Shown one piece after another: positions 16,455 to 25,303 of a stretch of 64,000 bases of DNA. Location: NCBI GenBank assembly GCA_041660925.1, contig JBAZVI010000006.1, positions 1 to 64,000 of the forward strand. The letters are read 5' to 3'. The first letter of the stretch is position 1, and every line of letters starts with the position of its first letter. This DNA is from Elusimicrobiota bacterium (GTDB lineage: Bacteria > Elusimicrobiota > Elusimicrobia > UBA1565). The position numbers were made by a program, and so were the translations under genes. The notes beneath the pieces were generated by a model. That model was given only the letters and a program-made list of their open reading frames with translations, was not told the origin of the DNA and did not search any database.

Positions 16455-17919
16455 CGCCCGTTCGGGGGCGGCCGCCCTGCTGTTCGCCGGCTTGCTCCCC
16501 CTCCTCGCGGCGGCCGAGCTGCCCGAGAACGAGGCGTCCCAGCGCATGGCGGCCGACGCGATGGAGTTCCTCGACCGCCTTCTCGGCCCCGGCCGCGCCA
16601 AGGTCTTCATCACCCTCGAGGGAGAGCGCTCGCAGGTGCAGACCCAGTCCGAGGTCTCCACCCCGATGACGAAGCCGAAGCTCCCGGTCGGGGACAAGGC
16701 CCTGCCCGGCTACGTGGCGAGCAGCGAGACGGGCAGCCAGGTCGACTACTACCAGAAGGACATCGAGCGCTCCCAGCGCGACGCCAGCTTCAAGGTCCGC
16801 AAGATGCAGGTCTCGGTCGTCCTCGACGCGACCCTGCCCGACGCGAAGGTCCAGGAGGTCCGGAAGGTCCTCCCCGACTTCCTGCGCATGAACCCGGAGC
16901 GCGGAGACGACATGACCGTGCTGCGCGCCGCCCTCCTCCCCTCCTGGAAGGCCGCCTTCCTCGACGTCGAGGGCGTACGCCGCCTCCTCGTCGTCGGCGC
17001 CGCGGCCCTGCTCGGGCTCCTCTTCTGCCTGACCCTCTACGTCACGGGCATCGGCGCGATGCGCACCCTCGCCCGCGAGATCGCCGCCTCGCGCGGCACC
17101 GGCCCGGAGGGCGCTCCTCCCCTGCCGGCGGCGGGCGCCGCCGGAGGCGGGGAGGGCCTCGAGCTCGCGGGCGACATCCCGGGGCTGCTCGACGAGGGCT
17201 CGGGAGAGGCCGGCGGGGCCGGGCATCCCCTCCCGGCGCTCGGCCGACGCTTCGACTTCCTCACGGCGAAGGAGGCCCCCGAACTCGCCCGCATCGTCGA
17301 AGCGGAGAAGCCGGAGGACGTCGCCATCCTCTTCGCGCACCTCACGGACTCGAATCCCGACCTCGCCACCCGCATCTTCTCCGCCCTGACCCCGACGGCC
17401 CAATCGGCCGCGTCGCAGGCCCTCGTGAAGCTCTCGCGCGTGGACCCCGAGCGCCTCGCGATGCTCGAGAGCCGCCTCCAGCAGGCGATCGAGTACGGCG
17501 TCGAGGGCGGAGAGCGCCTCGGACGGATCTTCAGCCGCCTCCCCGCCGACGAGCGCGAGGCCCTGCTCGGGGACCTCATGTCCTCGAACCCCGCGGCCGC
17601 CGAGGAGGTCGAGCGCTCGATGCTCACCTTCGAGAACCTCGCGGACCTCAAGGCCGAGGACCTGCGCCGCCTCATCATGGCGGTCAACTTCCAGGAGTGG
17701 AGCACTTCGCTGCGCGGCGCGCCGCCGGACCTCGTCGCCCGCATCCTCGCCGAGCTGCCGCCGGGCGCCCGCGCGATGATCGAGGACGCGCTCAAGCAGG
17801 CCCAGCCGCGCGACAAGGTGCTCGAAGCCCGCTCGAAGGTGCTGATGACCGCCTATCAGCTCTCCGCGAAGGGACAGATCTCCCTGCGCCGCCAGGGCGC
17901 GGAGCCGGAACTGATTTGA
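16426..17919 (+). CDS. FliF (RBM3 domain)-FliG natural fusion protein: minimal M-ring/C-ring rotor subunit
   Basis: The 497-residue protein starts with a signal/anchor (about 8-30). Residues 46-180 match the C-terminal (RBM3, YscJ_FliF_C) domain of FliF: FLDRLLGPGRAKVFITLEG, QVSVVLDATLPD and the MNPERGDDMTV motif. One TM helix (about 187-208) and a Gly/Pro linker follow. Residues 278-355 match FliG middle (LARIVEAEKPEDVAILFAHL) and 359-487 match FliG C (ERSMLTFENLADLKAEDLRR, STSLRGAPPDLVARIL, ARAMIEDAL), which in flagella contacts MotA. FliF RBM1/RBM2, FliM/FliN and all export genes are absent here. ATG 16426 lies inside a repeat element and lacks a Shine-Dalgarno; the frame stays open upstream to 16102, so the start is uncertain. 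Confidence 0.85.
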   Translation: MGRYAAFAALARSGAAALLFAGLLPLLAAAELPENEASQRMAADAMEFLDRLLGPGRAKVFITLEGERSQVQTQSEVSTPMTKPKLPVGDKALPGYVASSETGSQVDYYQKDIERSQRDASFKVRKMQVSVVLDATLPDAKVQEVRKVLPDFLRMNPERGDDMTVLRAALLPSWKAAFLDVEGVRRLLVVGAAALLGLLFCLTLYVTGIGAMRTLAREIAASRGTGPEGAPPLPAAGAAGGGEGLELAGDIPGLLDEGSGEAGGAGHPLPALGRRFDFLTAKEAPELARIVEAEKPEDVAILFAHLTDSNPDLATRIFSALTPTAQSAASQALVKLSRVDPERLAMLESRLQQAIEYGVEGGERLGRIFSRLPADEREALLGDLMSSNPAAAEEVERSMLTFENLADLKAEDLRRLIMAVNFQEWSTSLRGAPPDLVARILAELPPGARAMIEDALKQAQPRDKVLEARSKVLMTAYQLSAKGQISLRRQGAEPELI

Positions 17920-17948
17920 CCGGGAATCCCGACGTAGGATTCCCGGTC
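17918..17948 (+). terminator. 12-bp perfect hairpin at the FliF-FliG stop codon
   Basis: GACCGGGAATCC (17918-17929) pairs perfectly with GGATTCCCGGTC (17937-17948) around a 7-nt loop. It begins within the stop codon. There is no T-run. Likely transcript end or 3' stabiliser. Confidence 0.6.
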
Positions 17949-17998
17949 CAGGCGTGCGTGAAGTCGCCTCGGGCGTTTGAAATGACCGAACAAATCCC

Positions 17999-18049
17999 TC
18001 CGGCAAACGCCGCCGCCGGGGAGGACGCGCCTCGGCGGCGTTTGCCGGA
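17999..18049 (+). promoter_or_regulatory. 17-bp perfect inverted repeat ending 5 nt before the next start codon
   Basis: The arm 17999-18015 is exactly complementary to 18033-18049, with a 17-nt loop that contains GGGGAGG. The stem ends just before ATG 18055 and leaves no accessible Shine-Dalgarno next to it. It could act as a terminator or as a translation-blocking hairpin for the coiled-coil kinase-like gene. Confidence 0.55.
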
Positions 18050-18054
18050 CTGAC

Positions 18055-20568
18055 ATGGACGACCCGAACCTCGAACGCTCGCGCGCGATGATGCGCAGGA
18101 CGCTCCTCGAAATGGAGAGCCTGCGCCGCGCCGCGGCCCCCCCGGGGGAGCGCCGGCGCTACACCGGCCCGCGCGCCTGGCGCCTGCTGCGACGAACCCT
18201 GGAGCGGGTCCAGCAGGTCCTCGGCCGCGTCCGCGAAGGGAGCTGGCCCGACCCCGTCTCGAGCCGGCCGGAGTGGGAGCGCCGCCGCCGCGAGCTCGAA
18301 GCCCGCAGCCTGCGCGCCGAATCCGCCCAGCGCGAGCTCGAGCGCCGCCGCCAGTCCGACGGCGCCGAATGGGACCGCGTCTTCTCCGAGCTCGAGGCCG
18401 TCCAGGAAGGCTGGCTCCTTCTCCAGAAGGAGCTTCCCGCCGGCGACCCCGCCGCGACCCTCGCCGCCCTCCAGGAGCGCCTCGCGCGGGTCGAGGTCCT
18501 CTTCGGCGAGCTGCTGGAGGAGGAATCCCAGCTCCAGCGCGAGCGCGCGCTCGTCGACCGTCTCTGGCGCTGGCTCTCGGGCGTCTGGGTGCCCGCCGCC
18601 GAGGAAGGCATCCCTGAGGGCGCGGCTCAGGAGGCCTGGAGCTCCATGCGCCGCCGCGTCGGGGACCTCGACCGCCGCTGGCGCTCATCGCTGCTCGACC
18701 TCAAGCGCGTCCTCACCGAGGAGGAGTCTTCCCGGTGGCGGGAACGCTGCGAGGAGGCCGAACGCCGCGCCGACGCCCTGAGCCGCGACCTCCTCGCCCT
18801 GCGCGAGGGACGCCTGGCGGAGGGCTCCCCCTCCTCGCTCGAGCCCCAGCTCGCGGCCCAGGGAAAGGCCCTCGAGGATGCCCGCGCCCGCCTCCAGCAG
18901 GAACGGGCCGAGAAGGAAGCGCTCGCGGGGGACTCCCGCCGGCTCGAGGAGAAGGTCCTCTCCCTCGAGCGCGGACTCGAGAACGCGCGGCGCAAGCGAA
19001 AGGAAGCCGAGCTTCTCCGGGACGCCGCGGCGCGAGAGAGCGAGCGCGCCCGCGCTCAGGAGCGCGCGTCCTCGAGCGAAGCGGCCTCCCTGCAGGCCCG
19101 CCTCGACTCCGCCGAGGGCTCCCTGCGCGAGGCCCAGGAGAACCTGCACCGTCTCGAGGCCGCCGCCTCGCGGGAAGTCGACCTTCTCCGCCAGAACGCC
19201 GCCCTGCGCAGCTCCCTCGACGCCCTCCAGTGCGAGGTCGAGGCGCAGGCGGAGCTCGTGGAGAAGGGCCGCCGCACCCTCGCCGCGGCCCTGCGCGCCC
19301 GCCGGCGCGCCCTCGCCGAGCGCCGGGCGGCGTTCGACGCCGTCGAGGAAGTCCGCTCCCGCGGCGGAGAACGCCTCGAGGCGGCGCGCGAGGTCTCCTT
19401 CCAGCGCGAGAAGGAGCTGCGCGATCGGGTCCTCAAGGACGAGGCCGAGCTGGACGCTCTGCGCCGCCAGCTCGCGCTCGAGCGGGCGGCCGCCGGACAG
19501 GCGGTGCGCGTCATGCGCGACGAACGCGACGCCTGGCGCCAGCGCGTGAGCAGCGCTCTCGACGAGTTCAGCGAGCACCGTCTCGAGCCCCTACGCGTGG
19601 ACAAGCATCGCCTCGAGGACGAGCTCCTCGCGGCTCAGAAGGAGCTCCACCGCCTGCGGCAGGGCTCCGAGGACGAACGCCGCCGCCTCGAACTCGAGGT
19701 CCGCGGCCTCCAGGACCGCCTCGCGGCCCTGGCCGCCGAGGCCGATCTCCTGCGCTCTCAGCCCCCTCCCCTGGTGGAGCCGCCGCCCCCGCCTGCGCCT
19801 GTCGCCCCGGCGCCGGTCCCGACGCCCGAGCCCGCCGCGCCCCCCGAACCCGCCGAGACGGGCCTCCCCTCCATCGAGCCCGTGCTCGACCCCGCCTGGG
19901 CCCGCGTCGTCGAGCGCCTGCGCGCCTCGCTCACCTCCTCCTTCGCCTACCTGCGGCGCCTCGCCGCGGGCCGCCTGCCGGACGGCCAGAAGGCCCTGCT
20001 CAAGATGGCCGCCGGCGAGATCGTGAAGAGCCAGGACACCCTCCGGGTGCTCGCCGAGTACCTCGGAGACCCTCCCGAGGGGGTCCCGCACCGGGCCGAG
20101 ACGACGCTGGACTCGGCCCTCACCGCCTGGGAGCCCGCCCTGCGCCGGCGCCGCATCGCGCTGGTCCGGCGCCTGGAGCCCTGCCCGCAGGTCCGCGTCC
20201 ACCCCGAGACGCTGCGCATGGCCTTCTACCAGCTGCTGCGCAACGCCTACGAGGCGATGCCGCGCGGCGGGACCCTCACCGTGCGCTGCGCGGTCGGCGA
20301 GGGCGGGACGGTCGGCGCGACCTTCACGGACACCGGCGGGGGCTTCGTCGCGGACGCCTTCGCGCGCCTCTTCGAGCCCTTCTTCACGACCAAGGCCGGC
20401 CACCTCGGCCTCGGCCTCGCTTTCGCGCGCCGCGCCGCCGTCCGCTACGGCGGGACCCTCTCGGCCGAGAACGTCCTCGGCGGGGCCGCCGTCCGGCTCT
20501 CGCTTCCCCCCGCCGAAGCCGCCGCGGAAGAGCCCCCCGCCCTCGACCCGTCGAACCTCCAGGAGTAA
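18055..20568 (+). CDS. Long coiled-coil protein with histidine-kinase-like ATPase domain lacking the phospho-acceptor His
   Basis: The 837-residue protein has no TM helix. Residues ~60-580 are almost continuous Glu/Arg/Leu-rich coiled coil, followed by a Pro-rich hinge (~585-615). The C-terminal ~210 residues look like a kinase core: a DHp-like helical pair (SLTSSFAYLRRLAAG), an HATPase N-box LLRNAYEAMP, G1 DTGGGF, F-box FEPFFTTK and G2 GLGLAFA. The place where HE/HD-L-x-N/S-P is expected reads SFAYLRRL, so there is no phospho-acceptor His. The ATP site looks intact. It may be a scaffold, pseudokinase or partner kinase. Its neighbours are the FliF-FliG fusion and an active-looking kinase, which suggests a shared signalling complex. 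Confidence 0.8.
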   Translation: MDDPNLERSRAMMRRTLLEMESLRRAAAPPGERRRYTGPRAWRLLRRTLERVQQVLGRVREGSWPDPVSSRPEWERRRRELEARSLRAESAQRELERRRQSDGAEWDRVFSELEAVQEGWLLLQKELPAGDPAATLAALQERLARVEVLFGELLEEESQLQRERALVDRLWRWLSGVWVPAAEEGIPEGAAQEAWSSMRRRVGDLDRRWRSSLLDLKRVLTEEESSRWRERCEEAERRADALSRDLLALREGRLAEGSPSSLEPQLAAQGKALEDARARLQQERAEKEALAGDSRRLEEKVLSLERGLENARRKRKEAELLRDAAARESERARAQERASSSEAASLQARLDSAEGSLREAQENLHRLEAAASREVDLLRQNAALRSSLDALQCEVEAQAELVEKGRRTLAAALRARRRALAERRAAFDAVEEVRSRGGERLEAAREVSFQREKELRDRVLKDEAELDALRRQLALERAAAGQAVRVMRDERDAWRQRVSSALDEFSEHRLEPLRVDKHRLEDELLAAQKELHRLRQGSEDERRRLELEVRGLQDRLAALAAEADLLRSQPPPLVEPPPPPAPVAPAPVPTPEPAAPPEPAETGLPSIEPVLDPAWARVVERLRASLTSSFAYLRRLAAGRLPDGQKALLKMAAGEIVKSQDTLRVLAEYLGDPPEGVPHRAETTLDSALTAWEPALRRRRIALVRRLEPCPQVRVHPETLRMAFYQLLRNAYEAMPRGGTLTVRCAVGEGGTVGATFTDTGGGFVADAFARLFEPFFTTKAGHLGLGLAFARRAAVRYGGTLSAENVLGGAAVRLSLPPAEAAAEEPPALDPSNLQE

Positions 20569-20582
20569 GGCGCCAAGAGTGG

Positions 20583-20588
20583 TATCAT
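20583..20588 (+). promoter_or_regulatory. -10 box (TATCAT), 8 nt before the start codon
   Basis: TATCAT ends 8 nt before ATG 20597 and there is no Shine-Dalgarno, as at several other genes here; a leaderless transcript is implied. Confidence 0.45.
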
Positions 20589-20596
20589 AAAGGCCG

Positions 20597-22702
20597 ATGA
20601 GCCTCCTGACCCGCTTTTTCCTGGCCCTCCTCCTGGCGGCGCTCCTGCCGGTGCTCATCGTCGGGTCCTGGTTCATGCGCTCCAACGAGCGCGCCGAGGA
20701 GAACGCCCGCCAGCTCCACCGCCAGATCGCCGTCCTCTCCGCGGACATGGTCGAGAAGGCCGCGCAGGACATGAACCGCGCCTTCGGCTTCGTCCTCGAC
20801 CTCGAGCGCGGCGGACGCCACAGCGAGACCGACGACCTTCGCATCCTCCAGCAGACGGTGACGACGCATCCGTCCTTCGTCCTCCTCTCCCTGCTCGACC
20901 GCGAGGGCCGGGAGGCCATCAAGATCTCGGATAAGACGCTCTTCCCCGAGCTCGACCGCGTGGACCGCTCGAGCGACGCCGTCGTCGCGGCCGCGCGCCT
21001 GAACGGGAAGGTCTCGCTGGGGAAGGTCGAGCTGCGCCAGGGGAACCCCGTGCTCCCGCTCGCCTACCCCCTGAGCACCGGCCGCTGCCTCTACGCGACC
21101 TACGACCTCAACTCGCTCTGGAAGCGGCTCCAGGGCCTGCACGTGGGCGACGGCGGCCGCGTCCTGCTGGCCGCGGCCGACGGCTCCCCGCTCCCCGGCA
21201 TCGCCGACCCCGCCCTCCCCGCGGCCTGGAAGACGCCGCCCATCGGAGAGGACAGCATCGGCTGGTACGACGAGATGGAGCTCAAGTCCCAGCCCTTCGT
21301 CGGCGCCTACGCGGTCACCCCCTCCTTCGGCTGGCGCGTGCTCACGCTGCAGCCGCGCAAGGAGGCCTACGCCATCGGCGAGGGCTTCCGCCTGCGCGCG
21401 GCGGTGTTCCTCCTCCTGCTGATGGTCCTCGTCGTCGCCTTCGCCTACTGGCTCGCCGGCAAGCTCGCCCGGCCGCTGGCCTCGCTCATCGCCGCGGCCC
21501 GGCGCGTCGCGAAGAACGACTTCTCGGTCAAGGTCCCCGAGCCCGGCTGGGGAGAGCTCAACGAGCTCGCGAAGGCCTTCAACGACATGATGGGGACGCT
21601 CCAGAACTACGAGGAGCTCCAGGTGGAGAAGCTCCTCGAGGAGAAGGCCAAGATCGAGGCGCTCATCCAGACCATCCCCGACGGCATCCTGCTCGCGAGC
21701 TTCGACGGCTCCATCGCCTACATGAACTCCTCGTCGAAGACGATCCTGCACAGCCCCCAGGACTCCACCCCGAAGAACGTCCACGAGGTCATGACGCAGC
21801 CGGTCCTGCGAGAGATGCTCACGGCCCTGCTCGGCCGCCGCCGCCGCCTGTCGAACGCCGAGCTCGAGATGCTCGACGAGAACGGCGCGCCCATCGGCCA
21901 CTTCGCCTGCCGCGGCGTCACCGTGCTCAAGGACCGCCGGGAGATCGGCGTGCTGCTCCTGATGCACGACGTCACCGCCCAGAAGCAGCTCGACCGCATG
22001 AAGGAGGACTTCTTCCACTCCATCGTCCACGACCTGCGCAACCCGGTCGCGACGATCGAGGGCTTCATGCAGATGCTCCTCTCCCGCGGCAACCTGACCG
22101 ACCAGGAGAAGAGCTACATCGACTACGTGAACCGCTCGACCGAGCGGCTGCGCGACATGGTCGACAACATCCTCACCCTCTCGAAGATCGAATCGGGCAC
22201 GATGTCGATCGCGGCGAAGCCGATCTTCCCCTCCGAGCTGATCAAGCGCTCCCACGGCATCCAGCTCATCCTGGCCGAGCGGCAGGGCGTGGCGCTCGTC
22301 GCCGAACCGGGGCCGGACCCCGCCGAGCCCCTCCACTGCGATCTCGCGCTCATCGAACGCGTGTTCGGCAACCTCGTGGGCAACGCCCTCAAGTTCACGA
22401 AGAAGGGCGGGCGCATCATCATGCGCTCGCACGCCCAGGGCTCGGAGGTCGTCTTCTCGGTCACGGACACCGGCCCCGGCATCCCGGCCGACAAGATCGC
22501 GCTCGTCTTCGAGAAGTTCCGCCAGCTCGCCGGGTCCCACCAGCGCTCGGGCTACGGCGTCGGCCTCTCCGCCAGCAAGAAGATCGTCGAGCTCCACGGC
22601 GGGCGCATCTGGGCGGAGTCTCCGGAAGGTCAGGGCGCGACCTTCAGCTTCCGCCTGCCGCTGCGTCCGGCGGCGCCCGTCGCCGCCGTGCCTCAGACCT
22701 AG
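20597..22702 (+). CDS. Membrane sensor histidine kinase (dCache-like sensor, HAMP, PAS, HisKA, HATPase)
   Basis: The 701-residue protein has TM1 at about 5-25, a large periplasmic double-Cache-like sensor (about 30-262) and TM2 at about 267-288. HAMP covers about 289-342 and PAS about 352-465 (IPDGILLASFDGSIAYMN). DHp has HDLRNPVATIEGF with His478. The HATPase has NLVGNALKFT, DTGPGIP and GYGVGLSASKKIV. Domain order and length are those of hybrid-free NtrY/PhoR-like kinases with extracytoplasmic sensing. Its stop codon overlaps the stop codon of the convergent gene within the palindrome CTAG (22699-22702). Confidence 0.9.
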   Translation: MSLLTRFFLALLLAALLPVLIVGSWFMRSNERAEENARQLHRQIAVLSADMVEKAAQDMNRAFGFVLDLERGGRHSETDDLRILQQTVTTHPSFVLLSLLDREGREAIKISDKTLFPELDRVDRSSDAVVAAARLNGKVSLGKVELRQGNPVLPLAYPLSTGRCLYATYDLNSLWKRLQGLHVGDGGRVLLAAADGSPLPGIADPALPAAWKTPPIGEDSIGWYDEMELKSQPFVGAYAVTPSFGWRVLTLQPRKEAYAIGEGFRLRAAVFLLLLMVLVVAFAYWLAGKLARPLASLIAAARRVAKNDFSVKVPEPGWGELNELAKAFNDMMGTLQNYEELQVEKLLEEKAKIEALIQTIPDGILLASFDGSIAYMNSSSKTILHSPQDSTPKNVHEVMTQPVLREMLTALLGRRRRLSNAELEMLDENGAPIGHFACRGVTVLKDRREIGVLLLMHDVTAQKQLDRMKEDFFHSIVHDLRNPVATIEGFMQMLLSRGNLTDQEKSYIDYVNRSTERLRDMVDNILTLSKIESGTMSIAAKPIFPSELIKRSHGIQLILAERQGVALVAEPGPDPAEPLHCDLALIERVFGNLVGNALKFTKKGGRIIMRSHAQGSEVVFSVTDTGPGIPADKIALVFEKFRQLAGSHQRSGYGVGLSASKKIVELHGGRIWAESPEGQGATFSFRLPLRPAAPVAAVPQT

Positions 22703-24825
22703 TCGGCGATCGTCAGGCTCCGTCGGCGGGCGCCGACGCTCAGCTCATAGCGGCCGGGATAAGGAAGCCTCAGCTCGAAGCGCCCGTCCCCTCCGCATCC
22801 GGCCGCATCGGTGTAGACGAAGGGCCGGCCCTGCCCGCTCGTCAGCCGGACGGAGGCCTGCACGGCCTCCCCGGGCCGGCAGCGGCCGCGGACCGGAGCG
22901 CCCTCGACCACCTCGAAGAGCTTGAACGCGTGGACGCCGCCCCGGGAATGCGGGGATTCGTAGACCAGCCGGAAGCCTTCGACCGCGGGGACGGACCGGG
23001 AGCCCGCGACCGCCCGGGAGCCGTCCAGAGCGTAGAGCCGCAGATACACCGACTCCCACATCGCCGGAGGGATCTCCAGCGTCCCGGGACCTTCCTTCAG
23101 CCGGTGGCCGGGGATGCCGAAGGTCCGCGCGTAGAACGGCAGCAGTCCGTTCGCGAGCAGCTCCGGCAGGAGGACGTAGCGCATCCGCCGCTCGCGGAGG
23201 AAGCGGACGGCCTCACGAGCGTCCTTGATGAAGAAGAACCCGATGGACTCGTCGATCTCGGCGGGGAGGGTGTGCATGTTGGCGGCCAGGGCGGGGCGCT
23301 GCGCGATCGCCGCGACCTCCCCTCCCATGGAGTGAAGGGCGAAGACCCCGTACTCGGGCGCGCCTTCGTCGGAGTACAGGGACCGGGTCGCCGGAGTGTT
23401 GTCGCGGATCCACTCGCAGGCCGCCTGCAGGTCTCCGTCTCCGAGCGTGCGCGCCTGCCGCTCGGCGACGCCCCTTGCGAAGCGCAGCTGCGGAGACAGG
23501 GAGGCGATCAGCGCGGCCGAAGCGGCGACCTTCGCGAGGGGACGGATGGGCGCGCGCAGCGCCGAGAGCTTCCCCCAGAGCCGGTCCGCGGTCCAGCCCG
23601 CCAGGAGGCAGAACGGCAGGGTGAGATGGTAAACGTAGCGGAGCTGGCCGACGGCCAGCAAGGCGGTCGTCGCGAGCCAGACCATGAGCAGACGGCTCGA
23701 GGTCGTCCCTCCCTCCCGTGCCAGAGCGACGACGCCGATGGGGAGCAGCAGGAGCAGACCCCCGAACTGGTCCCAGGCGTTGTGCGGAGCGAAGGCGCCT
23801 CGCACGGACAGGAACGGCTGCATCTCGACGGCGAGGCGCGCGAGCGTCTTCGAACCCGCGAGGAAGTGCGCGAACGACCCCATGGACCCGAAGAGCAGCA
23901 GGACCCCCAGGGCGCCCGCCGCGGCGAACGCGGACGCCGTGAGGGCGTCCCAGCCCCGGCGGATGCGCCGGTGGATCCCGAAGGTCAGCCCCGCCAGGAC
24001 GAGGCAGAGCGCGGGCTGGAACAGCGTCGGGGCGTCGAAGTCCATGCGCCCCGCGCGGACCCAGGGATTCCCGGCCGTCAGGGCGAGGAGGAACGGGACC
24101 TGCCCGGCGAAGACGACGGCGAGCCAGGCGCGCCGCTCCGACGCTCCGTCGGCGCCGCCGCAGCGCATGTCCCACGCGAAGACGAGGAACAGGATGAGCT
24201 GGAAGACGAAGGAGCCTTCCCACGACAGCATCCCCCAGGAGAGGAGGGCGGCCGCGGAGAACGCCCGGAGCGCCGGCCGTCCGGCGTCGTCGCGGCCGAG
24301 GAGACCGAGGCACGGGAACAGGGCCAGGACGAACGGAAGGTTCTCGATGCAATGATGGTCCGGACGGCCCAGCAGCGTGTTCTGGACGGACATCGGGGAC
24401 AGGGCGGCGAACAGCAGGGCGGCGAGCGCCGCCCACTCGCCGAAGAGGCGCCTCGCGAGCAGGTAGAAGGCGGCCAGCGTCGCGACCCCGAGGACCGGCG
24501 GGGCGAGCGCGGCCGTCGTCTGAACGAGGAGAGGGCCCGGATGCCCCGCGCCGACGACGAGCGCGAGGGCCGAGAGGGCCAGGTCATGGAGCGGCGGCCA
24601 GATGCAGAGATAGCCCCCGGGATACCCGAGGTAGGGGTCGAAGGTCGGCAGGAAGGGGAAATTCGCGATGCCGACGAGGATCCTGCGCAGATGATAGTAG
24701 TCGTCCGTGTCGAGGAACAGGACCCTCCCGTCGCGGAAGACGGAACTCCAGCCCGACACGCGCACGGCGAACGCCAGAGCCAGCAGCGCGAGGAGGGAGC
24801 CCCGGCGGGAGAGCGCCCCCTTCAC
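22699..24825 (-). CDS. STT3/PglB/AglB-like oligosaccharyltransferase (GT66-like) membrane protein
   Basis: The 708-residue protein has a multi-TM N-terminal ~480 residues. The first luminal loop carries FLDTDDYYHLRR (DxD-like acidic motif around residues 39-42) followed by GYPGGYLCIWPPLHDL, the STT3 pattern. The periplasmic C-terminal part starts with CEWIRDNTPATRSLYSDEG, in the place of the WWDYG block, which here is degenerate. It ends with a beta-rich domain. STT3 proteins transfer lipid-linked glycans to Asn. GTG 24825 is used, overlapping the upstream stop (GTGA). It is in an operon behind a small secreted protein and a TonB receptor. N-glycosylation of exported proteins is plausible; loss of the canonical WWD makes the exact specificity uncertain. 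Confidence 0.7.
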   Translation of the reverse strand: MKGALSRRGSLLALLALAFAVRVSGWSSVFRDGRVLFLDTDDYYHLRRILVGIANFPFLPTFDPYLGYPGGYLCIWPPLHDLALSALALVVGAGHPGPLLVQTTAALAPPVLGVATLAAFYLLARRLFGEWAALAALLFAALSPMSVQNTLLGRPDHHCIENLPFVLALFPCLGLLGRDDAGRPALRAFSAAALLSWGMLSWEGSFVFQLILFLVFAWDMRCGGADGASERRAWLAVVFAGQVPFLLALTAGNPWVRAGRMDFDAPTLFQPALCLVLAGLTFGIHRRIRRGWDALTASAFAAAGALGVLLLFGSMGSFAHFLAGSKTLARLAVEMQPFLSVRGAFAPHNAWDQFGGLLLLLPIGVVALAREGGTTSSRLLMVWLATTALLAVGQLRYVYHLTLPFCLLAGWTADRLWGKLSALRAPIRPLAKVAASAALIASLSPQLRFARGVAERQARTLGDGDLQAACEWIRDNTPATRSLYSDEGAPEYGVFALHSMGGEVAAIAQRPALAANMHTLPAEIDESIGFFFIKDAREAVRFLRERRMRYVLLPELLANGLLPFYARTFGIPGHRLKEGPGTLEIPPAMWESVYLRLYALDGSRAVAGSRSVPAVEGFRLVYESPHSRGGVHAFKLFEVVEGAPVRGRCRPGEAVQASVRLTSGQGRPFVYTDAAGCGGDGRFELRLPYPGRYELSVGARRRSLTIAD

Positions 24826-25301
24826 CGCGCGGCGGAACGGAGGCGGATCTTCGTCAGCAGGTCGTTCAAGAGCCGGAAGACGGGGAGCGCGGGGTCGACG
24901 TCGTAGGTGCACGAGGGGATCGCGACGGCCCCTTGAGGGGCGTTGAAGGCGTACGTCCGTTCCTGCCCGTCGAAGGCCGTCGGACAGGTCCCGGAGAACC
25001 TGCGGGCCATGACCGCCTCGAAATCGGTCTTCCGCACGGCGGCCTTCAGCGACGAGAGCTCCCGCGCGCTCAAGCGGCCTTCCCGAAGAGCGGAGCGCCC
25101 GTCCTTCCAGACCCAGCGGCCGTCCCTTCCGATCACGACCTCGGAGGAGCACTCCCCGCGGGGACACAGGCCCCCGCGGTCCGTGACCTTCACGAGCCCC
25201 TCAAAGGACGCGGCCGGCCGGGCGGCCTCCGCGCGGCCGGGCGCGAGGGACGCGGCGAGCAGAAGCAGGACGGCGAGGGCCGTCCACCCGGTGTTCTTCA
25301 T
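24822..25301 (-). CDS. Small secreted protein of unknown function
   Basis: The product has 159 residues with a signal peptide (cut after GRAEA). The mature part has four or five Cys (LCPRGEC, GTCPTAFDGQER, IPSC) that could form disulfides, and the motif TCPTAFDGQ, seen in many short secreted proteins of unknown role. Its ATG is 2 nt after the TonB receptor stop and its stop overlaps the oligosaccharyltransferase start, so it is the middle gene of a three-gene operon. No function can be assigned. Confidence 0.7.
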   Translation of the reverse strand: MKNTGWTALAVLLLLAASLAPGRAEAARPAASFEGLVKVTDRGGLCPRGECSSEVVIGRDGRWVWKDGRSALREGRLSARELSSLKAAVRKTDFEAVMARRFSGTCPTAFDGQERTYAFNAPQGAVAIPSCTYDVDPALPVFRLLNDLLTKIRLRSAAR

Positions 25302-25303
25302 CT

